NCBI GenBank assembly: GCA_030062745.1
Contig: CP099839.1
Span: 25,595,324 to 25,659,323, forward strand
From: Capitulum mitella
Taxonomy: Eukaryota; Arthropoda; Thecostraca; Pollicipedomorpha; Pollicipedidae
Reading direction: 5' to 3'
DNA: 64,000 bases
The translations under genes were made by a program, and so were the position numbers. This document shows, piece after piece, positions 58,222 through 64,000 of this stretch (the first letter of the stretch is position 1; every line of letters starts with the position of its first letter). The notes below the pieces were generated by a model. The model searched no databases, was not told the origin of the DNA, and saw nothing but the letters and a program-made list of their open reading frames with translations.

Positions 58222-59682
58222 ATACGCAAAAAAGAACTGGGTTATTGTGGGATGGCATTGGCTCCTCCTTCAAACAGACAATATGAAAAGACGCCACTTT
58301 CCGACAAACGAAAGTTATTTAGCCTAAAAACTGCCCGACAAATGAACGTAATTTGCACAGTAAAAAGTGCCGGTGCTAAGCCCACCGGTCCTGTGACCCA
58401 GTTGGTAAGAGGAAATGTGGACAGGAAAACCTGCGTTGACGTAAAATCCCTGTCCTTGAGGTTTTATTTCGATGCGATCGTTGGACTGTCGAGCCGTTTC
58501 GGTGATGATTACTAGACAAAAATTGGATACCAAACGTTGGTTTGTTGGCGAAGTCCAATTTCAGTCGGATAAACACCAGACACCAAAGTGAATAACATTG
58601 TTCAAATCTTAGGAAAGTTAATTGACATATGAATCGGTGCATCCCAGCAGATACAGAAAGTTCGTCCCGTTTTCGACTAAAACCGCGGCTTGAGAGAAAA
58701 GAAAATTGTTGTCTCTCGTCCACGAAGGACAGAAGCGTTTAGGACAAACGACAAAGAGCATCGAACAACAAATGACGTTTCTTCGCGTTTTGCCAAACCT
58801 TAGCTAAAGTCAGTACAAGGCTGGCGAGAATGACAGCAAAGTAAGAGCGAGAGTGATAAGGAAGAGGAACGGTCGGCGGAGCCTGGACTGCCCTCAGGAG
58901 TCGCCCCTCGCCCAGCAAAGAGCGCCACTGGTTTCTATGGCAGCCTGTCTGCACACAGCGATGCTGTTTACCGTTGGGACTGAACGGCCCAGATTGCTGC
59001 AGGTCTAGGATTTGTGGAAGGAAACTAGTATCTAGATCTAAAATATCTAGAATGTGTGGAAATCAGTCTCTCCACCACCGCTCGGCTGAATGTTCGTTAG
59101 AATGAGAACACAGGAGACCAAATCGATGTTCTGAAATGTTCCGAACACATAGTAGAACGCTTAAAGCGGTAGGAATAGGGAGAGAGGGAGAGGGGCAGGG
59201 AAAGAGGAGAAAAGGTAGAAAATCATTGCTCATTCGATTTTTTTACTTGTTTTTTCAGACTAAGCTCATGGCATTACATATCAGGGATTGACGAAAATTT
59301 TCAATATTTGCTGTCTTCTTTCGCTTCTGTTTTCCGTCTGCGCTGCGAGGTAAGTTTGACGTGGGCTTTGATCTTTCTTTCTGCTTCTTTTGCCATCAGT
59401 ATGCTTTTACCTTTTTACATCTGTTTACCAGGTCCCTGCTGTCCGCCCGGTGGTCGCATGCCCTTACGTCCTCCGTGATTCTCGGTACGACCTCCCGGTT
59501 CACGAATATGATGGCGCGAGGTCAAAGTTCAGAGTTCAGATTCCTCCGTCCGAGATGCGCCCCACTTGAGAGAAGCTGCGACAGGACCCCGGCCTTTACT
59601 GTTTCGCCCTACTCCATGACCGCAAAATCCTGAGCTCTCTACCGGGTATACGTTGCCCCAGATTATTACTGCATTCCTTTCC
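58222..59682. other. Spacer, no supported gene
   Basis: Plus frame 58159-58515 and minus frame 58376-58723 overlap without recognised domains. A purine-rich GGGAGAGAGGGAGAGGGGC lies at 59177-59195. Confidence 0.4.
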
Positions 59683-60322
59683 TTAAAAAAATGAAAAAAA
59701 CTTAACGTACATGTCGTCCTGGAATGTGGTATTCGTTATTTTGGCCCAAATGCTTTCTTTACGTACCAGCTGTTGACGCACAGCTGGATTCATCGTAAGT
59801 GGAGCATACGATTTTTCTTCGTTCTGAAATATCTGTCCTGTTTTGCTGGCATATTGGCTTGTGGCGAGGTCCAGCCAGAGCACAGAGCCACCATGGTGGT
59901 AATGTCCGTTGAAGGAAGGTCAGGCAACGATTCTTGGTGTATTCGTCATAAATATCTCCACCCATCGAAGTACAAATGTGGCAAGAGGAGTTCTTAGACA
60001 CCAACTCTGGGCGCATTAACAACGTAGTCATGATCCTCCAAAAAATATACTTGAGTTTAGGGCGGAGCGAAATTTCATTACGCGAGTTTATACGCATAGT
60101 CGTGCGGAACGTCGACATTTGCCACTATCTGTTTTCATTGAATTCGAAATCCGCTCTGTCGCCCAATGGCATCTCAAATGTTTTCATGACCACACGGAAC
60201 ATTCTTGCCATGCTGCGAAAATTTGCTTTTGCGCCATGTTCCGATACTTTCTGATGTGTTACACATGGTGCTCCGACTTTTTGTGCTTGATGCCAAACTT
60301 GTTCAGTACTTGCTACCCGCAA
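59683..60322 (-). other. Possible decayed coding region, unknown
   Basis: Minus-strand frames at 60125-60322, 59759-60118 and 59683-59883 lie end to end. Switching frames gives continuous protein-like segments such as YFLEDHDYVVNAPRVGV, ELLLPHLYFDGWRYL and PAVRQQLVRKESIWAK. This is the pattern of a frameshifted pseudogene or old transposon ORF. I recognise no family, and the opposite strand is also partly open. Confidence 0.2.
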
Positions 60323-60532
60323 GAAACATAACGCACAGTTTATGTTAGATTTGTATGTTCAGAGCAGTTCATCGAAAAAACTGGTATTTTATTCCATAGC
60401 ACTGCAGGTAACAATTCAAAAACGTACTGCAAAAGGACAAGATACCCAGTCTCTGTAATCAGCCATCGCCCGTCATGCATGTCAAAGTCCTCAGCGCTCG
60501 ACACGATCAGGACACTGAGCCATGAAAATGCT

Positions 60533-60805
60533 CAGGCGCGTAGCCAGGATATCCCTTGGGGGGGCAAATGTCAAATTTTGTCGTATACCACTGGCATAGT
60601 ACAAAAATTAGTGGCATAGTACAAAAAACAGCAATTGCATGCAATTTACGTTATGTTTAACGCACAGGAAAACATATAATGTTCGCTTTTGCAACATTTA
60701 TATGATTATTATTCCGCATTCATGCAAAATCGTCGTATATTTAGTGAGGACTGCTTGGCTCAGGGGGGCCATGACCCCCATGGCTCCCCCTTGGTAACGT
60801 CCCTG
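60533..60805 (+). mobile_element. hAT-like MITE, family H copy 1
   Basis: A 273-bp element. The ends CAGGCGCGTAGCCAGG and CTTGGTAACGTCCCTG are imperfect inverted repeats. The body matches 19978-20405 without that copy's insert. A short internal duplication, GTGGCATAGTACAAAAA, has arisen at 60596-60628. The flanks AAAATGCT and GAAACATT agree at only 4 of 8 positions. Confidence 0.65.
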
Positions 60806-62581
60806 GAAACATTTGTTTAGCAATGATGAGAAATATGGGCAACGTTCATGGAAACGTCTACCCTAGATCTTCTTCGACTTTCTGGTCAGTCCGTTATATG
60901 TTGATTGGAAGTCGAGAAAGTTTCAGTTTACCAGAAAACCAGCCAGATGCTTTCGCCAACCGAATTCTGGTATGGTCGATCCCCGAGGACATTGCTGTGA
61001 TGGTCTGTGGACACGAGTGATAGGGCCACAGTTAATGGTGTCACGTTATTCTGCGTCGCCAGATAAATGCCTTCACGAAGTGGGCCCACGCGGCAAAACG
61101 TCGTCATTCTCGACAGGAAAGCTAAAAGGCATCAGGTGAACCAGATTGGAGGAATTTTCATCGATGCGTCTGCCCTCTTATGATCGTTGCGCCCCGTCCT
61201 GCATCTCTGCTCATCCCGTTTTTCCGGTCACGGATAACATGCCGCTCAGCCATATCTGACACCACGACCCGCTGCTTTGTGGAGATTTATTGCTTGCTTG
61301 ACACCCTCCGGCGGCTGACCGTTAAGTCAGATCGGACGAGTGAATCTTCCAAGCGAACAGTTTTGTCGACCGGTCCTCTCTGCGGCGGCGACCTGCAAGG
61401 GTGCGTGTCGATCCAGGCCTTAGAGGTCTCCGCACCACTCCGATAAAGAGCGCAACTTGCACTGACTAACGAATTAATAGCCTCGAATAACAAAATCGCG
61501 CGGTATCAAACTGTTCCGCGACGGGCACACGACACCAGCGTCAAAACGCACGTCAAAACCGCTCGGCCGAGTCAGCTGGTCCTTCTCTCAGCGCGATGCT
61601 TGGCGACGCTCCACGCGGAAACAAATCCGACCTCAGTCACTGGTCAGCCGCCACCGTTTCTGCCTGTCTCACGTCCAGTCCCGGTCACGAGCAGCCTCTT
61701 GGCTTCTGTTTCCCGGACTGTGGAACCGTTAACACGGATAAATAACGGTCCATGCCGCTGCACGTCGTTCGGACCCATTCGATGTTTTTATGCATTCGTT
61801 CAACGGTCACGTTGCTAACGGTGGCTCTGGGGACTGCGACGTGATCAGGGCTTCAATCGGAATTCCGTCTAAATTTTGAGGTTGCGAAGAACGTTCGCAT
61901 CAGACCAGGCGAGTTTTGATTATTTCAAAGTTAGCTGAACAAAGGATTTTACGGGAAGTCTCTGTCGACTCCTCATATAGCTTTTTCATTTTTGAACTCA
62001 CGCAGTAAAGAACTCGACCCTGTCTTATATACATGGCGTCCATCACCAGTGATGACGTTGAATCGGGCATCAATTTCGGCTCAGTGCTGCAGCTTTTAGT
62101 GCCCGCTCCCCGTCAAGATTCGTATCCATGACGATTTTATCGACCAGCAGGCTTTGTTTTGTCAGTTTCCATGTCAGCAAAGCCAGCACGGAACTTCTGA
62201 ACGGCAACATAACTACGTGGACCATAAACTGGTCAACGACCTCGAGGTCTGACTGGTGTGGGATACGAACCATTCATTCGCTGCTTTGCAGTCTCTAGCC
62301 GCTAACCATGCATCGCAATTGCTTGGATGCAGTGGCTTGGTTCTGTTACCTTTCCTCGCTGCAGAGCATGCTGTCCTTTCCTTAAACAAGATGACTTTTT
62401 TGGACATGGTCTCATGCATCTCGGACGTCTACCGCTCGAGTGGCAGGTCTCGCAAGGACTTAATCCCCCCATATTACATGCTAGGGAACCGCCATGGTCT
62501 ATCTTCAATACGTGTTTTGAACTAAGATAGCCAACCTGTAGATCCCGACGCTGGAAATGTATTTCCAACATATGCTACTTC
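60806..62581. other. Spacer, no supported gene
   Basis: GC-moderate, with many short overlapping frames on both strands between 61180 and 62570 (for example minus 62302-62571 and 62213-62419). No domain recognised. Confidence 0.4.
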
Positions 62582-63778
62582 TTAACCCTATTCCCGGAGG
62601 GCTACACGGTATTTCCGATTTCCGGCAGGGGAAGGGGGGCCGATTGGGCCTCCCTGGGATCTCGAGAACTACACATCCAATTTCGTCGCAACAAACGGCA
62701 ATCGATTTGCCATGACGTAAACTACACTTAAAAAATAGCTTTTCAAATGAAAGGGGTTGATACAGGGGAAAAAATGTCAAATGGGGGTACTTTTGGACGT
62801 CTTTTAACTCCGTTGTTTATGGACCGATTTTAATGAAATTGGCATGGATCCAGAGACTATGGATGGGACTTTTACCAGTTGTACAAACATTTGAAATCTT
62901 GAAAAAAATAATAGGCGTTCACAAGGTTTCAAAAATAGGAGGGCTAGTTTTTTCAAAAACTGCATGAACAAAAAAAGGTAAAACACTTTTTGGCTTCTGT
63001 TGGTCATGTTATGCTGAAGGAGTACAAATCATATTACAGTGTTTGCATGTTGTTGGCATAGGCGATGCCAGGGACATGAAAAAGGGGGAACTGTCATGGA
63101 TACGTGCTCTTCAGATCAACTTGTGATCTTTGGCCTTAAATGACCTTGGGGTCACTTGGAATGATCTCGTGTACATTTAGTATTATCTGTAAACGTTTTC
63201 AATCATTTGAATTCACTCTGTTTCGAAAATTCCATGTTACGGCTATTGTGATACAGGGTACGGACACTGACATTTTATGTCATAGCTCCATGAGCCGACC
63301 TGATATCGAGCTGAAACTTGATACACAAGTAGAGGGTACCATTCTACGTCATATTCCGGAATGGCATTTCAAAAATAGCACCGAAATTATAACTATAAAA
63401 CCAGATTTTGACTTTTGACCTTGACTTGACCTTGCAAAGTTACCTCAGACAAAGAAAATCATATTTGCACGTTGCCCAGCTATTTAGCTATACATCCATA
63501 GAAGGTTTTAAGTCCTGTCTTAAAACACTATTTTTGGCAGTCGTTTTACCTTTACCCTCAACATGGCCAAAAATGGTCTGAGGTGCCTCCCAAAAAGGTT
63601 GCCTGGCTCCCCCCCTGAGCAACAAGAATTTCGAAATATTGCCACAGTACGTAGAAGGAATAGTGACTAGGAAAAGTGACCAAGTTTCGTGAAGCTGTGT
63701 CAAAAATCCTGAAATTGGCAAGCAAAAAAAAACCGGGGGGGGGGGCGAATTCAGCCTCCCCTTCGGGAATAGGGTTAA
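62582..63778 (+). mobile_element. TTAA family A element, full copy 2
   Basis: A 1197-bp unit. Left: TTAACCCTATTCCCGGAGGG. Right: CTTCGGGAATAGGGTTAA. The left G/C hairpin is altered (GGGGAAGGGGGGCCGATTGG, then GCCTCCC) but GATCTCGAGAACTACACATC is intact. The right hairpin has a 12-G tract, then CGAATTCAGCCTCCCC. The body is colinear with 29650-30867, with point differences and small indels. TGACCTTGACTTGACCTTG is at 63416-63434. Confidence 0.85.
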
Positions 63779-64000
63779 AGGTTTACGACTATAGAGTTTA
63801 AAGCGATTTTCCAAGACTTCTAGTGCTTGCCATTAACAGCTGGTGACTTTTTAAGTCCTATTATATATATATATATATATACAATGCGTGTTGCATTACG
63901 CAAGACAGGGCGATGTCAACGGAACTGAGCAGAATGGAACATTGCGAAACAACGATGCGATGTGGTAAACTTTATCGGGCGCCTTTTGCCACATCCACCG
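63779..64000. repeat. Terminal spacer with (TA)n microsatellite
   Basis: A TA tract at 63861-63881 followed by unremarkable sequence to the window end. Confidence 0.7.

Noticed and set aside
1-64000. CRISPR array, operons or bacterial genes
   Set aside because: The repeats lack regular spacers of CRISPR type, no long ORFs or ribosome binding sites are present, and the mobile elements are eukaryotic types.

Overview
The window looks like nuclear DNA of an animal, probably an invertebrate. No bacterial-style gene density is present: there are no operons, and the longest stop-free frame is about 240 codons. The sequence is packed with short non-autonomous DNA transposons, a decayed non-LTR retrotransposon, tandem repeats and (TA)n microsatellites. 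CpG is not obviously depleted. I cannot name the species. No intact protein-coding gene, rRNA or tRNA could be supported, so the window reads as a repeat-rich intergenic or intronic region.

The dominant theme is a set of about 1.2-kb elements bounded by TTAA, which is the target-site signature of the piggyBac superfamily. They share one layout: TTAACCC-like termini, then a G-run/C-run hairpin some 15-60 nt inside each end, then an A/T-rich body dense in AGGTCA-type hexamers. Five sequence families can be separated. Family A is at 29650-30867 and 62582-63778, with a 3' fragment at 38115-38590 and an old relic near 52925-53700. Family B is at 16513-17744, 21989-23210 and 42922-44151, with split halves at 15362-16076 and 21791-23759. 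Family C is at 6232-7418 and 11195-12434, and on the minus strand at 49908-51575. Family D is at 33014-34325. Family E is a left part at 17872-18500. None carries a transposase, so all look like passengers of an autonomous element outside the window.

A second theme is hAT-like miniature elements of 60-430 bp, with CAGGGGCG(T/C)AGCC- or CAGGGGCGGCGGA-type ends and 8-bp duplications. They lie at 1868, 9088, 9528, 13293, 19978, 20229, 23401, 40393, 50448 and 60533. Several are nested in each other or in the TTAA elements, which gives a relative order of insertion.

Region by region: 1-15 kb is mostly unannotatable spacer with two C elements and small MITEs. 15.3-23.8 kb is a nest in which one old B element was split by about 5.7 kb of other DNA and then hit by a younger B element at an internal TTAA. 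24-28 kb has a 5'-truncated LINE relic (RT thumb plus RNase H, minus strand, with a (TA)n tail) and a CpG-rich block. 29.6-34.3 kb runs from an A element through a degenerate ~170-bp tandem array to a D element. 37.2-40.3 kb is a ~3-kb palindromic structure with arms of about 650 bp. 41-52 kb has a long stop-free frame, a B element, a 152-bp tandem array and a C element carrying two insertions. 52-64 kb has relics, unannotatable spacer and an A element.
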